The position numbers and the translations under genes are program-made. The notes beneath the pieces are model-generated. The model saw nothing but the letters and a program-made list of their open reading frames with translations, made no database searches and was not told where the DNA came from. 64,000 bases of DNA. Origin: Planctomycetota bacterium (lineage in GTDB: Bacteria; Planctomycetota; MHYJ01; WSZJ01). Positions 17,766-26,482 of the stretch are shown piece after piece. The stretch spans positions 36,132 to 100,131 of the forward strand of contig WSZJ01000005.1 in NCBI GenBank assembly GCA_009773755.1, read 5' to 3'. Each line of letters starts with the position of its first letter. Positions within the stretch are counted from its first letter, which is position 1.

Positions 17766-20702
17766 TCAGGCATTCGGCGAGAGGGCCAGACGGATACCGA
17801 GTTCGGAACTGACGACCGTCACGAGGTTTCCATGGCGTGCGGAGGCATGACCGATCATCCAGGTGTTGGTCCAGGAGCCGCTTCGCATGCACCGAACCGC
17901 TCTGTAAGGCGTCTCCTGGGCGTTCCAGCACCACGTCGAGGTGTTTCCGGCGAGATCCAGGATTCCATACGGAGATTCGTCAACCGGGAACGAGCCCGGT
18001 TCGCGGAGTCTGCACCCCTCGGCGTGCGAAATCGAGGTGTTCGCGAAGCTGCCGTCGTATCCGTCCCCCCACGGAAACATGCGCGCGTCGACGCCTCTGA
18101 CGGCCTTCTCCCATTCCTGCTCGTGAAGCAGGCGGTAGGGCCGGCCCTCGCGGCTCGAATGCCACGCGATGTAGGCCTGGGCGTCGATGCAGGACACTCC
18201 GATTACAGGCAGCTTCGGCGAAGTGAGTACGGCGTTCTTCTCCGATGGCGGCATGAGCTGGAATTGTCCGCGGCTTTCTCGAAAGTGCTTTTCGCCACCT
18301 TGCCTGGGCTGCTGCTTCCGCGCCTCGTTCGCGCGGCCAGTGGAGAAGAGGTCGTTGAGATACGCCAGGTACTCGCCCGCGGTGACCGGAATGCCGGACA
18401 CGAACACATCGCAGGTGAACTTCGTTTCCTCAATGCGGTTACCCGCGAATTCCCCGAAAATGAACGGCCCGCCGGGGACAAAGTGGAAGCCGGGCGGGAT
18501 CTCGTCAGGGCGATACAGATTGACCTCTTGCGACCAGACAGCGCCGCGGTCGATCCGGACTGGCAACAGTGTCTCGGCGAATCCGCTTCCCCTGAGCAGG
18601 CAGCGATAGGAGCCTTGAGGCAGCTCGACCTCGGCGAGGGGGGTCTTGCCGAGCGTCTTCAGCTCGCCCAGCAGGAGCCGCTTGCCGAGTTGCTGGTACC
18701 GGGCGATGAAGACTTCGACTCCCGGAACTTCCTGCCGTGGACAGTCCGCGCGGTGTCCCCAATGCACTCCCTCCGGATACGTCCGGATCTGAGGCACAGG
18801 GCCGTCTTCGTCGGTCAGAGGCAGGTCGGGCCGGGGCCTTCCGTCGCGCCACGGAATCTCACATGCTTCCGAAAACTCCACGCGCCACGCGGGATCCCGG
18901 ACTGGCATCAGACAGTTGCACCCATAGGCCATCGTCCGGATCGCCAGTCTCCCGGGTGCATCCAGCTTCGCCTGATACCGCCCCGCGGCGTCGAACGTCT
19001 CCAGCGTTCTCCGATTCAGCAGCATTTCCTTCCGGTCGCGCCGCCTTTCCGCCTCCAGGAAACGGTCCAGAAACAGTTCGCATTTCCCGTCCCTGGCCGC
19101 GGCCAGATCGCCTTTCACGGACAACGCGTGCCCGAATTCCGCGCTCGCCGCCGCGAACGACTCAATCCTCTCTTCCTGCAGGCTTTGAAGGCGCGCCTCG
19201 GCATCCCAGAGCGGCTGTTTCTCCTCCGCCCGATGATGCGACTTGATTCGCTTCGACAGTTCCTTCACCGACTTCGCCTGTGCGTCGATCTCGCCGGCAA
19301 ACTCGAGATGCCGTTTCAGGGAGGCCCGCCCTCTCTCCAGCCAATCCTGTGCTTCCTTCTCCGCGCGCTCTCGCTCCCTGGCTCCCTCCAGGAAGACCAT
19401 GATCTCGTGATGCAGTTCAAGCGCCGTTTGAAACCGGTCCTGCTTCCGGTACGCGAGCGCCTTGAGGCAGATTACGTCGAGTTCGGAAGGGATGTTGGCC
19501 GCCGCGACGGCGGCGGGGTCGGCCACGGCCGTGCGATCGGGATCGTCCGCATTCACGCGGTATCGGCCGGACGGAGCCACGACCTTTCCCGTCCGGACGC
19601 TCTTGAGGATTTCATGGGCGTTCTTCCCTTCGAAGGGCGGCCGAAGAGTCAGAATCTCGTAGAGAATGGCCCCGAGCGAGTAGATGTCGCTCCTCTGATC
19701 CAGGTCCTGAAGTTGCCCCCCGGCCTGCTCCGGAGGCATGTACGCGGGCGTTCCGACGACTTCGCCATCCAGCGTCAGCGCTGCGTTCGCGGAATCCATC
19801 GAAAGTCCACCTCCAGTCACCGGCGCCCCCGTCCCCAGTACCTTTGCCAGCCCCCAGTCCACGATGTGCACCTCGCCGAAATCGCCCAGCATGACGTTCG
19901 CCGGCTTCAGGTCCCGATGAATCACCCCGTGGTCGTGCGCAAACGCCATCCCATTGCAGATCTCCAGGAAGACCTGCAACAGATGCCTGCGCGACCACTT
20001 CTCCCGTGCCTCGGAGTTCCCCGCTGCGATCGACGCAAGCACCTTCCCCAGATCCTGGCCCCGCACGCGCTTCATGGCCAGAAACAGTCTCTTCTTCTGC
20101 TTCGTGTCTGTCGAAGGGCCATCCAGAGTTCCGAAATCGAACACGGGCACGATGTTCGGATGATCCAGCCGGCCCGCCAGCTTCGCTTCCCGAGTGAAGC
20201 GGTCCGACGAATCCACCGAATCGCCGTCCAAAGTCAGCTTCACGGCGATCTCGCGTTCGAGGCTCTCATCAAAGGCTTCGACGACCCTTCCAAGCCCGCC
20301 TTTTCCGAGCTCTGCGCCGAGTCGGTAGCGTCCCTCTGCCGCAGGCGCCACGGTGACCGGGCGAGCCTCCCTCTTGCCCCGAGCCTGCACCCAGGCCAGG
20401 GACTGCCTCAGGTCTGGGGGAACATTCAGCGCCAGAAGTGACTCTCTGAGATCCTGGTCCATCTTCAGCGCGGCAAGCGAGCGCGCCGGGTCGCCCTCGT
20501 GAGCGTCCACCTGCGCGTCCACCATCGCTGCGACCCCCGCGTGCTGCTTCGGCTTCAGGTAACCGCGGTCCAGGAAGAGCTTCCCCAGCACCGCCTGCGG
20601 GTCGTTCATCCAGACCGCGGAACATTCGAGGAGCTGCTCTTTCGAAACGAAGTTCATCTGAAGGGCCAGAAGGCCGAACAGCAGGTCGGACTCACGCGAC
20701 AT
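17766..20702 (-). CDS. Kinase-FGE paralog K5: Ser/Thr kinase with C-terminal FGE/C-lectin domain
   Basis: 978 residues (MSRESDLLFGLLALQMNFVSKEQLLEC). The kinase keeps GKGGLG, IAVK, HRDLKPAN, DWG and PPEQAGG. The linker carries GCNCLMPV and ADCPRQE. The C-lectin domain runs from PGGPFIFGEF to the end, with LLHEQEWEKAVRGVDARMFPWG nearly the same as K6 (broken here as LLHEQEWEKA and FPWG blocks). The final segment from SGSW onward differs sharply from K6 although the frame (R-G-S-W, A-x-R-x-G-N, L-G-x-R-L-A-L) is kept. K6 ends only 13 nt upstream, so the two are surely co-transcribed. Confidence 0.9.
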   Translation of the reverse strand: MSRESDLLFGLLALQMNFVSKEQLLECSAVWMNDPQAVLGKLFLDRGYLKPKQHAGVAAMVDAQVDAHEGDPARSLAALKMDQDLRESLLALNVPPDLRQSLAWVQARGKREARPVTVAPAAEGRYRLGAELGKGGLGRVVEAFDESLEREIAVKLTLDGDSVDSSDRFTREAKLAGRLDHPNIVPVFDFGTLDGPSTDTKQKKRLFLAMKRVRGQDLGKVLASIAAGNSEAREKWSRRHLLQVFLEICNGMAFAHDHGVIHRDLKPANVMLGDFGEVHIVDWGLAKVLGTGAPVTGGGLSMDSANAALTLDGEVVGTPAYMPPEQAGGQLQDLDQRSDIYSLGAILYEILTLRPPFEGKNAHEILKSVRTGKVVAPSGRYRVNADDPDRTAVADPAAVAAANIPSELDVICLKALAYRKQDRFQTALELHHEIMVFLEGARERERAEKEAQDWLERGRASLKRHLEFAGEIDAQAKSVKELSKRIKSHHRAEEKQPLWDAEARLQSLQEERIESFAAASAEFGHALSVKGDLAAARDGKCELFLDRFLEAERRRDRKEMLLNRRTLETFDAAGRYQAKLDAPGRLAIRTMAYGCNCLMPVRDPAWRVEFSEACEIPWRDGRPRPDLPLTDEDGPVPQIRTYPEGVHWGHRADCPRQEVPGVEVFIARYQQLGKRLLLGELKTLGKTPLAEVELPQGSYRCLLRGSGFAETLLPVRIDRGAVWSQEVNLYRPDEIPPGFHFVPGGPFIFGEFAGNRIEETKFTCDVFVSGIPVTAGEYLAYLNDLFSTGRANEARKQQPRQGGEKHFRESRGQFQLMPPSEKNAVLTSPKLPVIGVSCIDAQAYIAWHSSREGRPYRLLHEQEWEKAVRGVDARMFPWGDGYDGSFANTSISHAEGCRLREPGSFPVDESPYGILDLAGNTSTWCWNAQETPYRAVRCMRSGSWTNTWMIGHASARHGNLVTVVSSELGIRLALSPNA

Positions 20703-20715
20703 TCGGAGTTTCCCC

Positions 20716-23661
20716 TTATCCCGGTGAGAGCGCCAGGCGGAACCCCAATACCCGAGTGGTTATGGCGGGATCGTTACCCTTGCGTCCGGCCGCCTGACTT
20801 GGCCGGTTATTGGCCCAGGAACCGATTCGAATGCTACGCCACATCCGGTACGGCGACTCCAGGGCATTCCAGCACCATGTCTCCATGTTCCCACCGAGGT
20901 CGGCGATACCGTAGGGCGACTCATCCACCGGATACGATCCTGGTTCGCAGATCCTTGCTCCTTCCGCATGCGAAAGCGACGAGTTCGAGAAGCTCCCGTC
21001 GTATCCGCTTCCCCAGGGAAATCTTCGAGCATCGACGCCGCGGGCAGCCTTTTCCCATTCCTGCTCGTGAAGCAGGCGGTACGGCCTGCCGTCGCGCCCC
21101 GAATGCCACGCGATCCAGGCCTGGGCGGAGTTCCAGGACATCCCCATCGCCGGCAATTTCTGAGAGGTCAGCAGGGCGCCCTTTTCCGATTCGGGCATCA
21201 CTTCGAATCGCCCTCCGACTTCGCGGAAATACGTGACGTTCCCCTCCCTGGGCTGCCGGGAGCGCGCCTCGTCCGCGCGACCTTCCGCACACAATTCGTT
21301 CAGGAACTCCAGATACTCGCCGGCGATGACAGGAAACCGGCTCACAAACACGTCTTCGGTCACTTGAGTCCTCTCGACGCCGCCAAAAGCAAATTCCCCG
21401 AAAATGAACGGCCCTCCAGGGACGTAACGAAAGCCGGGCGGGATTTCGTCCGGGCGATACAGATTGACCACCTGGGTCCAAACGCCACCGCGGTCGATCC
21501 GGACGGGCAGAAGCGTCTCGGTGAATCCGCTTCCGCGGAGCGTGCAGCGGTAGGAGCCCTGCGGCAACTCGATGTCCTTGAGGGGAGTCGTTCCGAGCAG
21601 TTTCAGCTCGCCGAGGTGCAGCCGCTTGCCGCGTTCCTCGTAGCGGCCGAGAAACACCTCCACTCCGGAAATCTCGCGCCGTGGACAACCGGCGCGGTGT
21701 CCCCAGCGCGCGCCCTTCGGATACGTCCGGACGGCAGGCACAGGACAGTCTTCGTCCGTCAGAGGCAGATCGGGCCGCGGCCTTCCGTCACGCCATGGAA
21801 CCTCGCAGGAATCTGAAAACTCCACTCGCCAGGCACGATCCGGGACCGGCTTCAGGCAGTCGCACTCGTACGCCATCGTGCGGATCGACAGGTAACCTGG
21901 CGCGTCCAGCCTCGCCCGTTTCCGGCCCGCAGCGTCGAAAGACTCCAGCGTCCGCCGGTTCAGCAGCATCTCCTTCCGGTCACGCCGCTTTTCCGCCGCC
22001 AGGAATTGATCGAGAAACAGCTCGCACATGCCATCCCGCGCTTCCGTCATATCGCCTTTCAGGGATAACGCATGTCCGAATTCCGCACTCGCCGCCGCGA
22101 ACGCCTCGATTTGCTCGTCCTGAAGTCTCCGATGCCGTTCTTCGGCATTCCAGAGAGGCTGTTTCTCCTCGGCCCCCAGGTGGGGCTTGATGCGCTCCGA
22201 TAGTTCCTCGACGAGCTTCGCCTGCGCGTCGATTTCGCCTTTCAGCACGCCAAATCGATGCAGCGAAAATCGCCCCTTCTGCAGCCACTCCCGCGCCTCT
22301 TTCTCCACCCGCGCGGCCTCCTTCACTCCTTCCAGGAAGAGCCGGATTTCCCGGTGAAGTTCCATCACCGTCTGAAATCGGTCCTCCCGCCGATAGGCAA
22401 GCGCCTTGAGACAGATCGTGTCGAGTTCCCTCGGAATGGCGTCCGTGTCGAGGGGAGCTGTTCGTCCGCCTGCCACCGTGCGACCGGAATCCTCAGCGTT
22501 CGCGCGGAAAAGGCCGGAGGGAGACACAATCCCGCCTGTGCGGACTTTGTCGAGAATCTCCTTCGCGCTTCCGCCTTCGAAAGGCGGCTTGAACGTCAGA
22601 ATCTCGTAGAGAATCGCCCCGAGCGAATAGATGTCGCTCCTCCTGTCCATGCCCGAAAGCCGCCCCTCCGCCTGCTCCGGCGGCATGTACGCCGGGGTGC
22701 CGATGACTTCGCCTTCGAGCGTCAGCGCAGTCTCGAGTTTCTCCTGCGGACGACTTCGCTCGACGGAGCGGGTGCGGACGTCCTCCTGCCCGTTGAGGAC
22801 CCTGGCGAGCCCCCAGTCCACGATGTGCACCTCGCCGTAGTCCCCCAGCATCACATTGGCGGGCTTCAGGTCCCGATGAATCACCCCGCGATCGTGCGCG
22901 AATGCCATCCCGTTGCAGATCTCAAGGAACACCTGCAGCAGGATTGTCCGCGACCACCGCTCGCGCGCCTCGGCGTCGCCGCGCCCGAGCATCGCCAGCA
23001 CCTTCCCCAGATCCCGGCCGCGCACGCGCTTCATCGCCATGAACAGACGACCCCCTTGCCCGGGACTCGTCGAAGCGCCGCCAAGAGTCCCGAAATCGAA
23101 AATCGGCACGATGTTCGGATGATCCAGCCGCCCGGCCAGCTTCGCTTCGCGCACGAATCGGTCCGCCACTTCCGCGGAAACGCCATCGAGAGCGAGCTTC
23201 ACCGCGATTTCGCGCTCGAGGCTCGCATCGAAGGCCGTGACGACCTGCCCGAGCCCGCCCCGGCCGAGTTCTTCGCCGAGCCTGTATCGTCCTTCGGCTG
23301 CCGGCGCGACGGTGAACGGTCGTGCAGCGCTCTTTCCGCGCGCCTGAACCCACGCAAGCGATTGGCGCAGATCCGGCGGCACGTTCAGCGCCAGGAGCGA
23401 TTGCCTCAGGTCCATGTCCACCTCGACTGCGGCCAGCGATTGCGCCGCATCGCCGTCGTGGGCGTCCACCTGCGCCGCAACCATGGCCGCAACCCCGGCG
23501 TGCTGCTTCTGCTTGAGGTAGCCGCGGTCCAGGAAGAGCTTTCCCAGCACCGCCTTGGAATCGTTCATCCACAGCGCGGCGCATTCCAGAAGCTGGCCCT
23601 TCGAGATGAAGTTCATCTGAAGCGCAAGCAGGCCGAACAGAAGGTCGGACGCGCGCGTCAT
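20716..23661 (-). CDS. Kinase-FGE paralog K6: Ser/Thr kinase with C-terminal FGE/C-lectin domain
   Basis: 981 residues when started at ATG 23661 (MTRASDLLFGLL). GGAG lies 5 nt upstream, and this start aligns with the paralogs; a longer frame adds 56 unrelated residues and is rejected. The kinase has GRGGLG, IAVK, HRDLKPAN, DWG and PPEQAEG. The linker carries ECDCLKPV and AGCPRRE. C-lectin domain is as in K5, with the tail reading IGSWANN. It is the first gene of the K6-to-K2 run. The 285-nt gap upstream holds palindrome B and an AT-richer stretch (about 23700-23770) that could carry the promoter. Confidence 0.9.
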   Translation of the reverse strand: MTRASDLLFGLLALQMNFISKGQLLECAALWMNDSKAVLGKLFLDRGYLKQKQHAGVAAMVAAQVDAHDGDAAQSLAAVEVDMDLRQSLLALNVPPDLRQSLAWVQARGKSAARPFTVAPAAEGRYRLGEELGRGGLGQVVTAFDASLEREIAVKLALDGVSAEVADRFVREAKLAGRLDHPNIVPIFDFGTLGGASTSPGQGGRLFMAMKRVRGRDLGKVLAMLGRGDAEARERWSRTILLQVFLEICNGMAFAHDRGVIHRDLKPANVMLGDYGEVHIVDWGLARVLNGQEDVRTRSVERSRPQEKLETALTLEGEVIGTPAYMPPEQAEGRLSGMDRRSDIYSLGAILYEILTFKPPFEGGSAKEILDKVRTGGIVSPSGLFRANAEDSGRTVAGGRTAPLDTDAIPRELDTICLKALAYRREDRFQTVMELHREIRLFLEGVKEAARVEKEAREWLQKGRFSLHRFGVLKGEIDAQAKLVEELSERIKPHLGAEEKQPLWNAEERHRRLQDEQIEAFAAASAEFGHALSLKGDMTEARDGMCELFLDQFLAAEKRRDRKEMLLNRRTLESFDAAGRKRARLDAPGYLSIRTMAYECDCLKPVPDRAWRVEFSDSCEVPWRDGRPRPDLPLTDEDCPVPAVRTYPKGARWGHRAGCPRREISGVEVFLGRYEERGKRLHLGELKLLGTTPLKDIELPQGSYRCTLRGSGFTETLLPVRIDRGGVWTQVVNLYRPDEIPPGFRYVPGGPFIFGEFAFGGVERTQVTEDVFVSRFPVIAGEYLEFLNELCAEGRADEARSRQPREGNVTYFREVGGRFEVMPESEKGALLTSQKLPAMGMSWNSAQAWIAWHSGRDGRPYRLLHEQEWEKAARGVDARRFPWGSGYDGSFSNSSLSHAEGARICEPGSYPVDESPYGIADLGGNMETWCWNALESPYRMWRSIRIGSWANNRPSQAAGRKGNDPAITTRVLGFRLALSPG

Positions 23662-23830
23662 AGGAGCTCCGCTTGACCGGCGGGAACGACTTCCCCAAGA
23701 TCGCGGATGATATGGAAACCCGGATGCGACGTGCCTGCATATTGCTGCGAATTTATCAGGGCCGGTTGGAGTTTTTCGTTCTCCACGGAAGTGCGAGATT
23801 GTCCCTGGGCCCGCGCTGGAAGGAGGCATG

Positions 23831-23952
23831 GCGTAGAGGGCGGGAAAGACACGGCGGGTCGGGCGGAGTCGGCCCGGATTGCCAGAAGCCTCCCGAAATC
23901 CATGAGGGGGCCGACGGAGCCTGACCCGCCGTGTCTCTCCCGCCCTCTACGC
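23831..23952. repeat. Long intergenic palindrome B, overlapping the parA stop
   Basis: Inverted repeat, arms about 23831-23874 and 23911-23952. The core CGGGTCGGGCGGAGTCGGCC (23855-23874) and the loop word AAATCCATG (23896-23904) match palindrome A on the opposite strand. The outer arms (GCGTAGAGGGCGGGA and its complement) are unique to this copy. The right arm runs into the parA coding end and includes its TAG, so at least one outer arm is host gene sequence copied in inverted form on the other side. Confidence 0.85.
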
Positions 23953-24747
23953 AGTTTCCTGTTTCGGCATCTCCGCGACCGGCGGTCTGGCGTCTTCCGC
24001 AAGCCCGAGGACCTCGCGGGCGAGGGAGAGGTAATCGAGAGCACCGTTGCAGTTCGGGTCGTACTCGAGCACCGGCTTGCCGAAGCTCGGCGCCTCCGCA
24101 AGGCGGACGTTGGAGCGGATGCGGGTGCGGTAGACCTTTTCGCCGAAGTGCCCCTTGATCTCTTCCAGCACTTCCTTCGAAAGCGTCGTGCGCCCGTCGA
24201 ACATACAGGGCAGCACCCCGGTGATCTTCAGGCGCGGGTTGACGCGCTTCTGCACAAGGTCGATCGTCTTGAGCAGCAGCGAGATCCCCTGCAGCGCGAA
24301 GAACTGGCACTGCATCGGAATGATGATTTCTTCGACGTAGACCAGAACGTTCACGTTGATGAGCCCGAGCGTCGGCGGACAATCGACGAGGACGAAGTCG
24401 TACCCGGTCAGGCCGGACAGCGCCTGCTTGAGCGCCTGGCCGCGCGAGGCCGCCGGAGATTTTTCAGCTTCGCCGCCCGCAAGATCCGGCGTCGCAGGAA
24501 TGACGTGAAGCCGGTCGGAGTAGCGCACGATCACTTCCGGCGCGCTCGCTTCGCCCGTGAAAATGTCGTAGACCGTCGCGTCGAGCTTCGCCGGGTTGAT
24601 CCCGAACGAAAGCGTCGCATTCGTCTGCGCGTCGCAGTCGACGATGAGCACGCGGCGGCCGAAATGAGCGAGGGAAGCGGCGAGATTGACGGCGGTCGTC
24701 GTTTTGCCGACGCCGCCTTTCTGGTTTGTGACCGCGATCGTGCGCAC
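23947..24747 (-). CDS. ParA/Soj family ATPase
   Basis: 266 residues from GTG 24747, with GAGAGGGG about 9 nt upstream. A longer frame would translate palindrome C into a GVGVGVG run and is rejected. Deviant Walker A KGGVGKTT at 10-17, Walker A' LIVDCDAQTNAT at about 34, and Walker B FVLVDCPP at about 120 identify a ParA-type partition/positioning ATPase. The C-terminal switch region RIRSNVRLAEAPSFGKPVLEYDP is typical of chromosomal Soj proteins. No parB follows; downstream lies palindrome B and then the kinase array. It may act in chromosome segregation or position a large complex. Confidence 0.9.
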   Translation of the reverse strand: MRTIAVTNQKGGVGKTTTAVNLAASLAHFGRRVLIVDCDAQTNATLSFGINPAKLDATVYDIFTGEASAPEVIVRYSDRLHVIPATPDLAGGEAEKSPAASRGQALKQALSGLTGYDFVLVDCPPTLGLINVNVLVYVEEIIIPMQCQFFALQGISLLLKTIDLVQKRVNPRLKITGVLPCMFDGRTTLSKEVLEEIKGHFGEKVYRTRIRSNVRLAEAPSFGKPVLEYDPNCNGALDYLSLAREVLGLAEDARPPVAEMPKQETA

Positions 24748-24789
24748 GGGGATTCCCCTCTCAAGGGAGGCCGATGAGAACGGCGAACG

Positions 24790-24870
24790 GCAAATCCCAA
24801 CTCCAACTCCAACCCCGAATCCCAAGGCGTTACCTTGGAATTTGGGGTTGGAGTTGGAGTTGCGGTTTGC
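24790..24870. repeat. Quasi-palindrome C of six-nucleotide words
   Basis: Two 38-nt arms (24790-24827 and 24833-24870) around the 5-nt loop CGTTA. The left arm is built from CAACTC/CAACCC words and the right arm from their complements. The few mismatches are mostly transitions that would still allow G-U or G-T pairs. It lies between the divergent parA and REC-like starts, so it is not a simple 3' terminator. Related GTTGGA words recur at 39605-39650. Confidence 0.8.
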
Positions 24871-25000
24871 TGTTGGCCGTCCCCGACCGACGACAATCTT
24901 CGTGTAATTTTAGCACATCTAAAAGTTAAGTCAAGGTGGGGCCCGCCGGAAGCCGAGGATAGAAGCGGACTTTGGTCGATTCCAACCAAGGAGAACCGAA

Positions 25001-25705
25001 GTGGACAACATCCTCATTCTCGACCGCGAGCGCACTTCCGGCTTCCTGATCAAGTCCATCCTTCTTGGAAGGGGCTGCAACGTCTCGATCAGCCCGACGC
25101 TCAAAGACGCCCGTGCCAAGCTGCACACGGGGCTGTTTGACGCCCTGGTTCTCGATGTCGGCGAGCCTGAGCTGGAAATGCCTCTGATCGACGAGGTCCA
25201 GCAACTCCTCCCCGGCTTTCCGATGGTCGCGCTGTTCCGCGAAGAACCCGCCTCCGGCCCGTTCGTCGCCCTCCGCAAACCCGTCCGCGTCGCCTCCATG
25301 TCCGATGCCCTCCGTCAGGCCCTCGGCCGCTCGCCCGCCGCCTGGAACCGCCACAACATCGACGTCCCCGCGCTCGTCCAGATCGGCGCCGAGTTCACCG
25401 AGATCCGCGTCTCCGCCCTCTCGCGCCACGGCGTCCTCGTCGCGCCCAGACACGACTTCGAAGCGATGCGCCGCTTCCATGAGTTCTTCCACTCGAAGCT
25501 CGACCGCGAATTCGACGGCCGCATCAACTTCCCGACCGGCGAAGAGAAGTTCCACGCGCGCGCGGTCTACAGCGAGCAGACCCCCGACCTGAAGCTGCGC
25601 CACGTCGGCCTGATTTTCGACTCGGACCACGAGTGGTTCGACAGGCTGGCGGTTGCGGCGCCGGCGGCGGAAGCGGTTGCCGCGCCGGTGGCCGAGTCCG
25701 CCTGA
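25001..25705 (+). CDS. Response-regulator-like protein
   Basis: 234 residues. The N-terminal ~110 residues resemble a receiver: ILILDRER, ALVLDVGEPE with a candidate phospho-Asp near 47, and LRKPVR with a conserved-like Lys near 92. Residues 120-215 are predicted to be beta-rich and contain LSRHGVLV and FHARAVYSEQ, but I see neither the RxxxR nor the NxSxxG motif of PilZ, so the second domain is at best a degenerate relative. An Ala/Glu-rich tail ends the protein. AGGAG lies close before the ATG. It has no adjacent sensor kinase, and its own promoter probably lies in the divergent gap that holds palindrome C. Confidence 0.65.
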   Translation: MDNILILDRERTSGFLIKSILLGRGCNVSISPTLKDARAKLHTGLFDALVLDVGEPELEMPLIDEVQQLLPGFPMVALFREEPASGPFVALRKPVRVASMSDALRQALGRSPAAWNRHNIDVPALVQIGAEFTEIRVSALSRHGVLVAPRHDFEAMRRFHEFFHSKLDREFDGRINFPTGEEKFHARAVYSEQTPDLKLRHVGLIFDSDHEWFDRLAVAAPAAEAVAAPVAESA

Positions 25706-25753
25706 GACAGTAGGGGCTAGAATCGGGACGATCCCGACACCGGAGCGTCGCCG

Positions 25754-26482
25754 ATGCCCGAGGCAGGCAAGTCACCCGACATCCCGGGCGATGCTCCGTC
25801 CAGCGCGAACCCGTCCGCGGCCTCGTGCCGCCGAAAGTGGATTGAGATCGCGATTGTGGTCCTGCTGACGATCGTTCCGGCCGTTCGTCTTGGCCTTTTG
25901 CAGATTTCAGAAGGTGAGTCCGATCAAGATCTCTGGCGATTCGACTATGCGTTCCTGGCCATGGAGTTTGCACTCGCTCTGCTGTGGATCCTGCCGGCAG
26001 GAGTCCTGATCCTCGTCGCTCCGGAGGGACTCGGGAACTTCGGCGTGCGCAAACTGAAATGGAAGGCCGATTTCGGACTTGGGGTCGTCGGCACGCTCCT
26101 CTGCCTCGCAGCCTGGTACGGACTCAATCCCCTCTTCGCGAAATGGGGATGGCAGCAGCAGGGCAACTTCATGGCCCCCGTCGAGGACGTCTGGGAAGCC
26201 ATCTTTTGTGTCCTCTCGACGATCATCAGTTGCTTCGGGCAGGAATTGAGCTGCCGAGCTCATCTCCAGACCCGGCTGTCGGAAGCGCTGCGACCCTGGA
26301 TCGGGATCCCGGTGGCTGTCGCACTCTTCACTTCCTTCCACATTTATCAGGGAGCTGCCGGCGTGGCGCATGCCGCCGTGTTCGGCCTGATTCTGGCCCT
26401 GCTTTTCCGGTTCTCGAAATGCGTCTGGCCCTGCATCGTGGCCCACACCCTATGGAACCTCGCCGTCTACCTCGTACCTTAG
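25754..26482 (+). CDS. CPBP-family intramembrane protease homolog with altered motif 1
   Basis: 242 residues with about six hydrophobic helices, the first at 30-48. The CPBP (CAAX protease/Abi) motifs are recognisable: motif 1 GQELSCR near 160, FTSFH near 193 and HTLWN near 231. Canonical motif 1 is EExxxR; here the first Glu is Gln, while the second Glu, the Arg and both His motifs remain. Activity may be reduced or lost. Family members process prenylated peptides, bacteriocins or act in immunity; no such partner is adjacent here. Confidence 0.7.
   Translation: MPEAGKSPDIPGDAPSSANPSAASCRRKWIEIAIVVLLTIVPAVRLGLLQISEGESDQDLWRFDYAFLAMEFALALLWILPAGVLILVAPEGLGNFGVRKLKWKADFGLGVVGTLLCLAAWYGLNPLFAKWGWQQQGNFMAPVEDVWEAIFCVLSTIISCFGQELSCRAHLQTRLSEALRPWIGIPVAVALFTSFHIYQGAAGVAHAAVFGLILALLFRFSKCVWPCIVAHTLWNLAVYLVP

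Noticed and set aside
2548..23661. Formylglycine-generating enzyme activity for the kinase C-termini
   Set aside because: The tail regions around RGGSW lack the paired cysteines that such enzymes need; a binding fold is more likely.
23661..24825. Upstream extensions of K6 and ParA into long frames (GVGVGVG-type peptide)
   Set aside because: They translate palindromes and antisense regions; internal starts with Shine-Dalgarno sites and paralog alignment fit better.
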